From: Fictibacillus phosphorivorans
GTDB taxonomy: Bacteria > Bacillota > Bacilli > Bacillales > Fictibacillaceae
Assembly (NCBI RefSeq): GCF_001619875.1
Contig: NZ_LRFC01000001.1
Location: forward strand, 744,001 to 808,000
Length of the DNA stretch: 64,000 nt
Reading direction: 5' to 3'
In this document: positions 9,102-16,405 of the stretch, in pieces
Numbering within the stretch: position 1 is the stretch's first letter
Layout of the letters: each line of letters begins with the position of its first letter
The notes under the pieces: generated by a model
The model's input: only the letters and a program-made list of their open reading frames with translations
What the model was told of the DNA's origin: nothing
The model's database searches: none
Position numbers and translations under genes: made by a program

Positions 9102-9122
9102 GGCAGATGTCTTAATCTTTTT
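9093..9122 (+). terminator. Terminator overlapping the CBS gene stop
   Basis: AAAGATTAAG / CTTAATCTTT stem with an eight-base loop, followed by TTG. Confidence 0.75.
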
Positions 9123-9425
9123 GTAATACAGCAGGGAATATATGCGCTGCGAGAATTTCATCTGGGAACATTCTATCTACGTGTTTATGAAAGCATATTG
9201 TTTTTTGTGGCTTTGCATACATTGCTTTATCAGTACAATATAAGACAACATGCTTTATGAACAATAACAGTATATTTTTTCATTATGAAACATATAGATT
9301 AGGACCGATTGAAGTTTGGACAAGTATAGTTGTAGTTCGAGGAAGGTAGAAGTCAACATTTTACTTGCAGGCAGGAGCACATTACATTACGAAGCAGCCA
9401 AATATAAAACCGTTAAGGAGACATA
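9123..9425. other. Non-coding gap before the DedA gene
   Basis: I see no plausible gene, repeat or RNA here. An AAGGAG just before 9426 belongs to the DedA gene, whose promoter should also lie in this stretch. Confidence 0.5.
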
Positions 9426-10010
9426 ATGAAAGAATTAGTGATTTCCCTTTTAGAATGGATTATGAGTTTAGGTCATTTTGGTATTGCATTAGGATTGATG
9501 GTTGAAGTCATTCCGAGCGAACTTGTATTATCTTATGGTGGTTATATGGTATCTCAAGGGCACTTGAATTTCACCCTAAGTGTTATTGCGGGAACAATCG
9601 GAGGAACACTTGCTCAGCTCTTTTTGTATTGGATGGGGTATTACGGGGGACGTCCATTTCTTGAAAAGTACGGGAAGTACATTCTAATCTCAAAGAAACA
9701 GATTGACTTGTCCGAGAAATGGTTTAATAAATATGGAACAGGCGTCATCTTTTTTGCGCGTTTCATTCCTGTTGTGAGACATGCCATCAGTATTCCGGCA
9801 GGTATCGCGAAAATGTCATTCGCTAAGTTTACACTGTTCACTACACTAGCGGTTATTCCATGGTCGATATTCTTTATAGAATTAGGAAGCAGACTTGGAT
9901 CTAACTGGGAAGACATCAAAACCATTGCAGCTCCATACACTCGAGGCATTATGATCGCAGCAGTGGTAATTATCTTTTTATTTATTTTGTACAAAGTAAA
10001 AAAGAAGTAA
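9426..10010 (+). CDS. DedA-family membrane protein
   Basis: A 194-aa integral membrane protein of the DedA/VTT (SNARE-associated) superfamily, members of which flip or transport polyprenyl and other phospholipids and affect envelope homeostasis. Family features seen: an N-terminal amphipathic and re-entrant region with the acidic pair context MVEVIPSE, a G-x(3)-G-rich middle, the FFARFIPVVRH motif with its conserved Arg (about 112-122), the PAGIAKM segment, and a C-terminal helix with a Lys-rich end. AAGGAG sits seven bases before the ATG. A second VTT protein lies at 46311-46916. Confidence 0.92.
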   Translation: MKELVISLLEWIMSLGHFGIALGLMVEVIPSELVLSYGGYMVSQGHLNFTLSVIAGTIGGTLAQLFLYWMGYYGGRPFLEKYGKYILISKKQIDLSEKWFNKYGTGVIFFARFIPVVRHAISIPAGIAKMSFAKFTLFTTLAVIPWSIFFIELGSRLGSNWEDIKTIAAPYTRGIMIAAVVIIFLFILYKVKKK

Positions 10011-10038
10011 GTTTATACTATGATTCTATAATTATGTG

Positions 10039-10064
10039 AGGCCTGGTGAATCGCCAGGCCTTTT
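10039..10064 (+). terminator. Terminator after the DedA gene
   Basis: AGGCCTGG / CCAGGCCT stem followed by TTTT. Confidence 0.9.
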
Positions 10065-10161
10065 ATTATTGTCTTGATTATGCGGGACAAATTCTAAAGA
10101 TGGATGTCCGAAACATATATATCGCTACTGCAAAAAAATGAAAAATAGGGAGGGATGGTGA

Positions 10162-10356
10162 ATGGAAGCATTTATTAAAAATTACCATGAAACGTATAAC
10201 GCAGCGAAAGTGAATGAGCTTTTGCTGCGCATTAAAGCTCATAACGAAAAGGAGAGCATGGCAGCGAGAGTGTCGGAAGCCATGGAGATATGCGGATTCA
10301 GCCCTTGTGATATCGAGCAGGTCCTTAAGCAGCTGAGAGGGGGGGACAGACCCTAG
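10162..10356 (+). CDS. Small conserved-looking protein of unknown function (64 aa)
   Basis: Not recognised. The product is a soluble, mostly helical 64-aa protein with a lone Cys pair region (EICGFSPCDIEQV, about residues 42-54). A good ribosome site (AGGGAGGGATGG) ends near the ATG. It stands alone about 125 bp ahead of the HesB-like selenoprotein gene; no terminator separates them clearly, so co-transcription is possible. No function is proposed. Confidence 0.6.
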   Translation: MEAFIKNYHETYNAAKVNELLLRIKAHNEKESMAARVSEAMEICGFSPCDIEQVLKQLRGGDRP

Positions 10357-10481
10357 ACAATTACACTTTCACTGTTTTTGTGCATCTCAGGAAGACACAA
10401 ACAGCCATCTCGTTAAAAAAACCCATTTCTTAGACTAGGCACCGACTTTTACGTTATACTTCTTAGTAAGAGGTGATAGTT

Positions 10482-10763
10482 GTGGAAATTACGCTAAGTG
10501 CAAAAAAATATATTGATGAAGTGCTGGAGATGAACAACGCTAACGGTATTCGAGTATATTTTGCAGGCATGGGCTGAGGCGGTCCTAAGCTAGGCCTGGC
10601 TCTGGATGAGCCGGAAAATACAGATGTAATTGAAGAGATTAATGGAATTCGAGTGGCATTTGATACAAGAATTAAAGACCAAACTGCAACCCTGAAGCTA
10701 GACTTTGAAGATTCAAAACATGGTGCAGGTCTTGTAATGCTCGGTCAGGACGAATGCTGTTAA
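10482..10763 (+). CDS. HesB-like selenoprotein (in-frame TGA read as Sec32)
   Basis: A 93-aa HesB/IscA-fold protein. Reading through the TGA at 10575-10577 gives continuous homology: a GMG-U-GGPKLG segment, in which cysteine-containing relatives have GMGCGGP, then the conserved FDT-R, LDFED and GLVMLGQ elements and a terminal Cys-Cys. The codon bias and fold continue unchanged after TGA, and a SECIS-like hairpin begins 19 bases downstream. HesB-like selenoproteins are a known bacterial class. Start GTG 10482 has AGAGGTGAT upstream. U32 with C92/C93 would form the metal or redox site. An ORF caller ending at TGA misses this gene. Alternative: nonsense mutation, made unlikely by the second case at 11644. 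Confidence 0.85.
10596..10614 (+). promoter_or_regulatory. SECIS-like hairpin of the HesB-like selenoprotein
   Basis: CUGGCUC-UGGAU-GAGCCGG forms a seven-pair stem (one U-G) with a five-base loop. The apical loop begins 25 bases after the UGA and has G in its second position, within the spacing and loop rules reported for bacterial SECIS elements, which lie inside the coding region just after the Sec codon. Confidence 0.75.
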
Positions 10764-10769
10764 CGATTT

Positions 10770-10810
10770 AAAATGGCTAATGACTTGTAACCAAGTCATT
10801 AGCCATTTTT
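10770..10810. terminator. Bidirectional terminator, selenoprotein / thermonuclease
   Basis: An 18-bp near-perfect stem AAAATGGCTAATGACTTG / CAAGTCATTAGCCATTTT with A and T tracts on either side, between two convergent genes. Confidence 0.92.
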
Positions 10811-11518
10811 TTATTGTTGAGACTTTCTGAAGCCAGCCACAATCGCTTCTTTTTCTGAGCAAAACCATTTTTCGGGCTTAGTTATTTTATAATATCTGCC
10901 GCTCTCCACATGATAGATTTTATCTCCGGATGAATTAATATTTCCCTTAATCTTGCATTCATCACCTGGATCGATGTCACGTTCAGTAATTCCAGGTTCA
11001 CCAGAAACATAGCCATCTTCTTGAACATAGTTTTCTATACTCCATATGCCAATACTTTTCTTTTGAGCTTGCTTTTGAATGTTTTGATACTCATCAACAT
11101 ACTTGGTGTTTGGTTCAAATACATAAGCTACACGAGCTAAGCCTTTTTCCAGCAAACTTTCCTGTACACTTTTACCGTCAGCATACACGTATGCTAAAAG
11201 GCGTCCGTACTTATCTCTTTCGCCAATACCAAGTTCTAACTCCACTTTTGCATTACTTAACAGTTCTTTTGTAAACTTGCTTGCTTCTTTACTGAAGGGT
11301 TGCACTGGCTTTGAAGGGTGGACGCTTTCGGGTGTATCAATTAGCAGTAAGCGAACCGTTTCCGTTTTATCACCAACCTGAACCTTTAGCGTGTCTCCAT
11401 CTACAACATCAATGACTTGTACCGCTATGCGGTCTCCACCACCAGAATTAAAATAACTGCATCCACCGGTAAAGATGATGGCGGCTAGCATAATCAATCG
11501 AATAACCCTTAATTTCAT
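10811..11518 (-). CDS. Thermonuclease (SNase)-family lipoprotein
   Basis: A secreted, membrane-tethered nuclease-like protein of 235 aa. The lipobox is FTGGC (Cys20). The staphylococcal-nuclease domain spans about 32-165 and keeps the catalytic layout: DVVDGDT with the calcium-binding Asp, RLLLIDTPE with the first Arg and Asp, and GERDKYGR-LAYV with the catalytic Glu/Arg. A C-terminal tail of about 60 residues has an added motif (ESGRYY) typical of excalibur-like or Bacillus-specific extensions. It resembles Bacillus YncB/YokF. It sits between the two TGA-containing genes but on the other strand. Confidence 0.9.
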   Translation of the reverse strand: MKLRVIRLIMLAAIIFTGGCSYFNSGGGDRIAVQVIDVVDGDTLKVQVGDKTETVRLLLIDTPESVHPSKPVQPFSKEASKFTKELLSNAKVELELGIGERDKYGRLLAYVYADGKSVQESLLEKGLARVAYVFEPNTKYVDEYQNIQKQAQKKSIGIWSIENYVQEDGYVSGEPGITERDIDPGDECKIKGNINSSGDKIYHVESGRYYKITKPEKWFCSEKEAIVAGFRKSQQ

Positions 11519-11643
11519 ATAGAACCTCGCTCAATCAAATTATTGTATAGGTCATGCTTCTTTCAATTATAATAAATGATAGATAAAATAGCTTATAGAT
11601 TATCATACATGTGTAAGTTGATATCTATAGAAAGGAGAATCGT

Positions 11644-12159
11644 GTGAAAAAGATACATAAAGGATTAGCCATTTGTTTAGCCATTCTTCTTACCCTAGTT
11701 GCAGCAGGTTGTGGAAATGACTCAAAATTAAAAGAAGCGAAACTAGAGAATCAGAACGGAGAGCCTGTTGCTGTTTTTCCGTCAAACAAGCCTTCTCTAA
11801 TTTTTCTTTTCACAACTGCTGGCTGAGGACTCTGTCAAACTCAGCTGGTTCAGCTGAAAGAGAATGTAGAAAAGTTTAACAATATGGATGTAAACATTTA
11901 CGCAGTAAGTTCAGACACGGTAGAGCATCTATCCGCTCTACATCAAGAGATGAAACCTCCGTACCCATTTTTATCAGATCCTGAATTTAAGCTGATCGAT
12001 CACCTTGATATGAGGGGTGAAAGTGTAGCTAAACGCGGTTATGCACTTATTGATAAAGAGGGTAAGGTCATTTTTACAGAAGTTAATGACCATTGGGGAG
12101 AACAGATTGATCAAACGTCAAAACAAATACACAACGAATACAAAAAACTTGAAAAATAG
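11644..12159 (+). CDS. Redoxin-family lipoprotein, selenoprotein with U-x-x-C active site
   Basis: A 171-aa secreted peroxiredoxin/thioredoxin-fold lipoprotein (lipobox VAAGC, Cys22). The thioredoxin-fold strand FLFTTAG is followed by TGA (11824-11826, codon 61), then GLC, so the active site becomes U61-G-L-C64 where cysteine homologues carry C-x-x-C. The frame stays open for 110 more codons with the expected features: VYAVSSD, PYPFLSDPE and GYALIDKEGKVIF. A SECIS-like hairpin directly follows the TGA. Start GTG 11644 has AAAGGAG. Likely a thiol/selenol oxidoreductase or peroxidase outside the membrane; the substrate is unknown. Terminating at TGA would leave a 60-aa stub with no active site. 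Confidence 0.85.
11830..11862 (+). promoter_or_regulatory. SECIS-like hairpin of the redoxin selenoprotein
   Basis: The upper stem UCAGCUG-GUU-CAGCUGA (11841-11857) has seven pairs and a GUU loop starting 21 bases after the UGA. A lower CUCU/AGAG stem (11830-11833 with 11859-11862) extends it. Spacing and a G at loop position 1 fit bacterial SECIS rules. Confidence 0.75.
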
Positions 12160-12184
12160 TCCGTATACTCGGACTGTTTTTTTG
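12158..12184 (+). terminator. Terminator after the redoxin selenoprotein gene
   Basis: AGTCCG-TATACT-CGGACT followed by GTTTTTTT; the stem includes the stop codon. Confidence 0.85.
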
Positions 12185-12186
12185 TA

Positions 12187-12202
12187 TGTGACTACTGTCA
12201 CA
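12187..12202 (+). promoter_or_regulatory. FNR/CRP-like palindrome upstream of the CuA lipoprotein
   Basis: TGTGA-CTACTG-TCACA is a perfect match to the TGTGA-N6-TCACA site used by FNR/CRP-family regulators in Bacillus. A TATAAT -10 lies at 12235-12240 without a good -35. The site centre is about 52 bp before the likely transcription start, so activation from this spacing is uncertain. Confidence 0.6.
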
Positions 12203-12271
12203 GATTCTCCATACTAGCTGGTTCAAAATGAGGTTATAATGAAATCAGAAAGACGGAAGGGAGCAAATTAT

Positions 12272-12634
12272 ATGTTAAAAAAATCATTATGGCTTGCAGC
12301 AATTGCAGTTCTTGCCATTGGAATCTTGGCTGCCTGTGGTGGCGGTAAAGATAAAAAAGAGAGCACAAAAAATGCAGAAGAGACGATTACGATTGAAGCA
12401 AGTAACTTTAAGTTTGATAAAGAAGAATACAAAATTCCAGCCAACAAAGACGTTGCCCTTAAATTGGAAAATGTTGATGGGAATCACGGATTAATGATCG
12501 AAGGCGAAAAAGTAAACATTTCTGGTGGTTCATCAGATGTTGTAAACCTAAAGCCAGGTGAATACACGCTTCGATGCAGCGTTCCTTGTGGTAACGGGCA
12601 TGCAGATATGGTTTCTAAATTAGTAGTAGAATAA
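12272..12634 (+). CDS. Cupredoxin lipoprotein with a CuA-type site (CoxII-like)
   Basis: A 120-aa lipoprotein (lipobox ILAAC) with a single cupredoxin domain like the soluble part of cytochrome c oxidase subunit II but without its membrane helices. The C-x3-C-x3-H-x2-M pattern (CSVPCGNGHADM, near residues 101-112) plus the His in VDGNH gives a full set of CuA ligands. Such proteins may shuttle electrons or deliver copper; this is inferred. Start ATG 12272 follows GGAAGGGAG; the -10 element overlaps an earlier in-frame ATG at 12239, arguing against that start. Confidence 0.87.
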   Translation: MLKKSLWLAAIAVLAIGILAACGGGKDKKESTKNAEETITIEASNFKFDKEEYKIPANKDVALKLENVDGNHGLMIEGEKVNISGGSSDVVNLKPGEYTLRCSVPCGNGHADMVSKLVVE

Positions 12635-12638
12635 GAAT

Positions 12639-12672
12639 TAAGCCCCCGCGCATCTAGCCGGGGGCTTATTTT
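12639..12672. terminator. Bidirectional GC-rich terminator
   Basis: AAGCCCCCG / CGGGGGCTT stem between the CuA lipoprotein gene and the convergent gene at 12682, followed by ATTTT. Confidence 0.88.
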
Positions 12673-12681
12673 ATGTGATTA

Positions 12682-13350
12682 TCATAATTTTTCAATCTGC
12701 AGCAGTTCCTTGTTGAAAGGAATATCTTTCATAGTCGATGCCCAAAGGTTTCCTAGCAAGCGAGGCATCATCTGCTGAGAAGGAATTGTACCATTTTGCT
12801 GGAGAAAGTACTGAAAATATAATAAATATAACCAAGAAGAAACAGGGAACAAAATGTCCTCTGCGAATTCACGACTCTCTGTAATAGTTGCAAATGAATG
12901 CGATTCCCATCCCGAGATAAAACGAGACCGTTTGCCATTCAGTTTTGATTCTATGTAATGTACAGCATGGGCAACTTGTGGATCATCATCACCATCAGCA
13001 TGAGCTAACCGTGATTGAAATTCCAATGGTACGGAATCGAGATCTTCAACCTCTGCTATGACATGACATAACCCTTTATCATAATGAGGGTTTAGCGGTT
13101 TCAGGTCATATCTCTCCAGCATTTCAACAAAGGATAACTGCTCAGACGGAATCTCAGCATAAGGCGGGGGAAAGATTTGCCTTCCGTATTTTATTTCATG
13201 AAGCGTCTTTTTTTCAGAGGAAGAGCAAACATACCACGTATCATTTTCATCTTTAAACATGTGTTCACCCGTTTCAAGAGAAAAGCTAGTGAACAAACCC
13301 CTTTTTGAAAACTCGTAGTGAGGAAGATCTCTCTCTATCAGTTTATTCAT
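12682..13350 (-). CDS. Uncharacterised soluble protein (222 aa)
   Basis: Not recognised. No signal peptide or membrane helix is visible; the composition is acidic (an ADGDDDPQ stretch in the middle) and the C-terminal third is helical and aromatic (SSWLYLLYFQYFLQQ). The chosen start at 13350 (MNKLIERD) is preceded by GGGGAAG; a longer frame to 13413 lacks a site. It follows the membrane protein at 13420 on the same strand, so they may be co-transcribed. Confidence 0.7.
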   Translation of the reverse strand: MNKLIERDLPHYEFSKRGLFTSFSLETGEHMFKDENDTWYVCSSSEKKTLHEIKYGRQIFPPPYAEIPSEQLSFVEMLERYDLKPLNPHYDKGLCHVIAEVEDLDSVPLEFQSRLAHADGDDDPQVAHAVHYIESKLNGKRSRFISGWESHSFATITESREFAEDILFPVSSWLYLLYFQYFLQQNGTIPSQQMMPRLLGNLWASTMKDIPFNKELLQIEKL

Positions 13351-13419
13351 TGTTGCTTCCCCTGGCGTTTCAACTGCTGTCATAACAAAGATTGTAATCT
13401 GCAAGATTGTCACATTCCT

Positions 13420-13704
13420 CTAGTTTTTAATTTTTTGGAAAGTCTCTTTTAAACCAGTGAAACCTTCTTTAACTGCTGTAAAACTATTTTTCTTTTGATA
13501 AATGTCATAACGCAGATAATCCTTTTTTTCTTGAAGAAGCTGCTGCTGTGTTTTTACATCATTCACACGTGCGTTGATGCTGTCACCAGTACTCTTCATT
13601 TTTTGAACCGTTCCCATTGAATCTTTTACTGCCTTAATGCCAGGAATAAGAATAAATACTGCCGCAGCAGCACATACAGCTAAGAAAATCCATAACCATA
13701 CCAT
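13420..13704 (-). CDS. Small membrane-anchored coiled-coil protein (DUF948-like)
   Basis: A protein of about 95 aa with one N-terminal helix (MVWLWIFLAVCAAAAVFILI) and a charged, helical cytoplasmic part (about 30-95) rich in Lys, Gln and Glu, resembling small DUF948/YtxH-like membrane proteins of Bacillus. Several start codons are close together; the ATG at 13704 gives eight bases from the GGAGG. Function unknown. Confidence 0.65.
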   Translation of the reverse strand: MVWLWIFLAVCAAAAVFILIPGIKAVKDSMGTVQKMKSTGDSINARVNDVKTQQQLLQEKKDYLRYDIYQKKNSFTAVKEGFTGLKETFQKIKN

Positions 13705-13765
13705 TACCATCGCCTCCAATCAGTCTATCTTTATTAAAATACCCGCAAATACAAAAGAAAAAACT

Positions 13766-13796
13766 AAAAAATCGAGGGTAGTAATCCTCGATTTTA
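13766..13796 (-). terminator. Terminator of the siderophore permease operon
   Basis: On the minus strand AAAATCGAGG / CCTCGATTTT followed by TTTAGTTTT, at the end of the FhuF-like gene. Confidence 0.85.
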
Positions 13797-14552
13797 TCGT
13801 TTTGGACATGTAGAACAACAAGTCCCATTTTCAGTTTTGTAATACAGGCAGCACGTTTTCCGAGTCTTAGTTGGCCCACATCCAATGGGTGTCTTGAAAC
13901 GGTGAAACGGATTTTTGGTTCCGCCAAAATGAAAGGGTGATGCATCCATAAAGAATGCATAATCATCTTGAATACGCTGCTTGACTTCAGGTGGATGCTC
14001 TTCACTTAACCATGTTTCATAAACCCATCGTATGTAGATCCAAGCATTTTCCCAAAGTGTAGCCTTTGAGATTCGGGCAGTGCTTGCAACATGGTTTAGC
14101 ATAATAGAGATATTCTCTTTAAAAAGGGTTTCAATAACACTTGAGCGCCAATCCTCTCTCAATTCCGTAGAAATACGAGCAGATGCGTCTTTCAATGTGA
14201 AGGATGGCAGCCACATGCTTTCAGAGTTATGGTCGATCAAGTATACGTTTTTAATGTTCATATCAAACGACTTATTAAGCATCGTCATCCCATATAAACA
14301 AGACGTTAAGCTGCAAAAAGCATATCTTTTAAAGAATAAAGACCCTGTAACAGCGCGTTTGTCTGATCCGATACGCGGCCCTGTTTGATCTAAAAATTGC
14401 AGCAAGTTATCTTGATTCAGCAGTTGTTCAGCCGAAACCACCACTTCATTCTCATAAGGAGCTTGGAAAGAGAAGCGATAGTTTGAACTGATATGATTTT
14501 TTTCATCAGCTGTCCAACCGTTTGACTTAGGCGTACTGAGGAGTATTGACAT
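13794..14552 (-). CDS. FhuF-like [2Fe-2S] siderophore-iron reductase
   Basis: A 252-aa protein with the FhuF C-terminal iron-sulfur signature: Cys-Cys, ten residues, Cys-x2-Cys (RKTCCLYYKTENGTCCSTCP, about residues 230-250; the pattern has one extra Cys). FhuF-type reductases release iron from imported ferric siderophores in the cytosol. It is the last gene of a permease operon and overlaps the ATPase gene by 26 bp, which fits co-expression. The N-terminal part is divergent, so annotation rests on the Cys motif and context. Confidence 0.82.
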   Translation of the reverse strand: MSILLSTPKSNGWTADEKNHISSNYRFSFQAPYENEVVVSAEQLLNQDNLLQFLDQTGPRIGSDKRAVTGSLFFKRYAFCSLTSCLYGMTMLNKSFDMNIKNVYLIDHNSESMWLPSFTLKDASARISTELREDWRSSVIETLFKENISIMLNHVASTARISKATLWENAWIYIRWVYETWLSEEHPPEVKQRIQDDYAFFMDASPFHFGGTKNPFHRFKTPIGCGPTKTRKTCCLYYKTENGTCCSTCPKR

Positions 14553-15345
14553 GTCTTACGATTCGCCCCTTTCCAAATGGAATACACATCGGTGTGCCGA
14601 AAACAGGATCAGGAATCACAGTACTCGACATTTGAAAAACATCTTCAACTAATTGTTCGTTCATGATCTCTTCAGGAGCACCTTCTGCGTAAACCGTTTT
14701 ATCCTGAATGGCTACAATATGATGTGCATAGCGGCAAGCCAAGTTTAAATCATGAAGTACCATCACTATTGTTCGCTTTTCTTTTTCATTTAACTCAAAC
14801 AGAAGATCGAGTATTTCAACTTGGTGTGTCATGTCTAAGTAAGTAGTAGGCTCATCAAGTAAAATCGTATCCGTTCCCTGTGCAAGTGTCATGGCAATCC
14901 ATGCACGCTGGCGCTGCCCACCTGAAAGTGAGTCGACTGGTGTTTCCATAAATGAAATCAAATTTGTCGCATGAAGAGCACTCATGACAGCTTCTTCATC
15001 TTCACGTGACCACTGTTGAAGCCAAGATTGATAGGGAAAGCGTCCTTGTTTCACCAGCTGCAGCACTGTCAGACCTTCAGGAGCTATAGGACCTTGGGGC
15101 AGAATGGCTAATTCTTTCGCTACTTGTTTCGTAGATCGTTTTGCAATATCTTTTCCATTTAACAAAACATGACCGTTCTTAGGAGATAACAGTCTTGCCA
15201 TCGAACGTAACAGGGTGGATTTACCGCAGCCGTTGCTTCCAATCAAGACAGTGATTTTACCTTTTGGGATCTGTAAATTCAGCTCGTCAATAATCGGTTC
15301 TTTTCCATAAGCTAACGTTAGGTTTGAGGTTGTTAAAACAGCCAT
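14527..15345 (-). CDS. Iron-siderophore ABC transporter ATPase (FecE/YusV type)
   Basis: The 272-aa ATPase of a type II ABC importer. Walker A is GSNGCGKST (about 33-41), Q-loop around ILPQGP, signature LSGGQRQR (about 138-145), Walker B TILLDEPT and switch His in VLHDLN. It should power the two FecCD permeases encoded just upstream in the operon. It resembles Bacillus YusV/FecE, which can serve more than one siderophore system. Confidence 0.93.
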   Translation of the reverse strand: MAVLTTSNLTLAYGKEPIIDELNLQIPKGKITVLIGSNGCGKSTLLRSMARLLSPKNGHVLLNGKDIAKRSTKQVAKELAILPQGPIAPEGLTVLQLVKQGRFPYQSWLQQWSREDEEAVMSALHATNLISFMETPVDSLSGGQRQRAWIAMTLAQGTDTILLDEPTTYLDMTHQVEILDLLFELNEKEKRTIVMVLHDLNLACRYAHHIVAIQDKTVYAEGAPEEIMNEQLVEDVFQMSSTVIPDPVFGTPMCIPFGKGRIVRHVNTPQYA

Positions 15346-15361
15346 CTGTCATCCACTCCTG

Positions 15362-16405
15362 TTATTGGTTTTTAAATAAAAGATAGATAAAGTACGGCGC
15401 GCCGATTGCCGCTGTAAAAACTCCCGCAGGTACTTCTAATGGCGAGAAAAGGGTCCGTCCTGCTAAATCAGCCAAAACAACCATAATTCCGCCGATTAAA
15501 GCGGAAGCAGGGAACAAACCTCCAAACGATGATCCCGTGATTCTTCTTGCAATATGCGGTCCGATCAGACCAACAAATCCCATTGCTCCTGCAAATGCGA
15601 CCGCTGAACCGGCTAATGCTGTACATATCATTAAAAGCATGAATCGTTCACGGTGAACAGAAATTCCTGCTCCTGTTGTAAGGTCATCACCAAATCCTTG
15701 AATGTTCAATCGTCTAACAAGAAGGACCAGTATTGGCATCAATCCTAAAAACCAAGGGAGTATCGCTTTAACTTCTTTCCATGAAGTGCCATACACGGTT
15801 CCAGTAAGCCAAATGGTCGCTTGGCTCGCTCTATAGATGGGTCCGATCAACATCATTAAGGTTGTTAGCGCTTGTAATAAAGCCATAAGCCCAATGCCGA
15901 TCAATATGAGCCTTATGGGGGTTACACCGTCTTTCCAGGCAAGACCATAAATTAAAAAGGCAACAATCGTAGCGCCTGCAAATGCAAAAAGCGGCAAATA
16001 ATTAATGCTTAACAGAAGGTTGTTAGAGTCGTCGCTGAACATCGTTAAGAAAGCAACTGCAGCAAAACCAGCGCCGCCTGTTATTCCAATCATATCGGGT
16101 GATGCGAGCGGGTTGCGTATGATTCCTTGCAGTATGGCCCCTGAAAGAGCGAGAGATGCTCCGGCGATAAAGGCAACTAAAACCCTCGGGAGCCGGAATT
16201 CAGTAATAATCAGCTGATTGATATCAAGTCCTGTACCGAGTAATGCATTAAAAACATCCCAAGGTGCGATATACATATCTCCAACACCGATGCTAACAAG
16301 CATGGCAAGAAGTGCGGCCAGCGATAAGACAACTATGCCAAAAGCTGATTTTTTATCTACTAAAAAAGAAAATGATTTACGCTGTATAATCCAGTACTTT
16401 CTCAT
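15362..16405 (-). CDS. Iron-siderophore ABC permease (FecCD family), second subunit
   Basis: A 347-aa FecCD/BtuC-like permease with about ten membrane helices; it shows the family landmarks RLPRVLVAF-AGASLA, GIIRNPLASPD and the C-terminal GFVGLIGPHI-ARRI coupling region. Its start overlaps the preceding permease stop by four bases (ATGA-type), indicating translational coupling. It pairs with the 16402-17412 product as a heterodimeric channel. Confidence 0.93.
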   Translation of the reverse strand: MRKYWIIQRKSFSFLVDKKSAFGIVVLSLAALLAMLVSIGVGDMYIAPWDVFNALLGTGLDINQLIITEFRLPRVLVAFIAGASLALSGAILQGIIRNPLASPDMIGITGGAGFAAVAFLTMFSDDSNNLLLSINYLPLFAFAGATIVAFLIYGLAWKDGVTPIRLILIGIGLMALLQALTTLMMLIGPIYRASQATIWLTGTVYGTSWKEVKAILPWFLGLMPILVLLVRRLNIQGFGDDLTTGAGISVHRERFMLLMICTALAGSAVAFAGAMGFVGLIGPHIARRITGSSFGGLFPASALIGGIMVVLADLAGRTLFSPLEVPAGVFTAAIGAPYFIYLLFKNQ

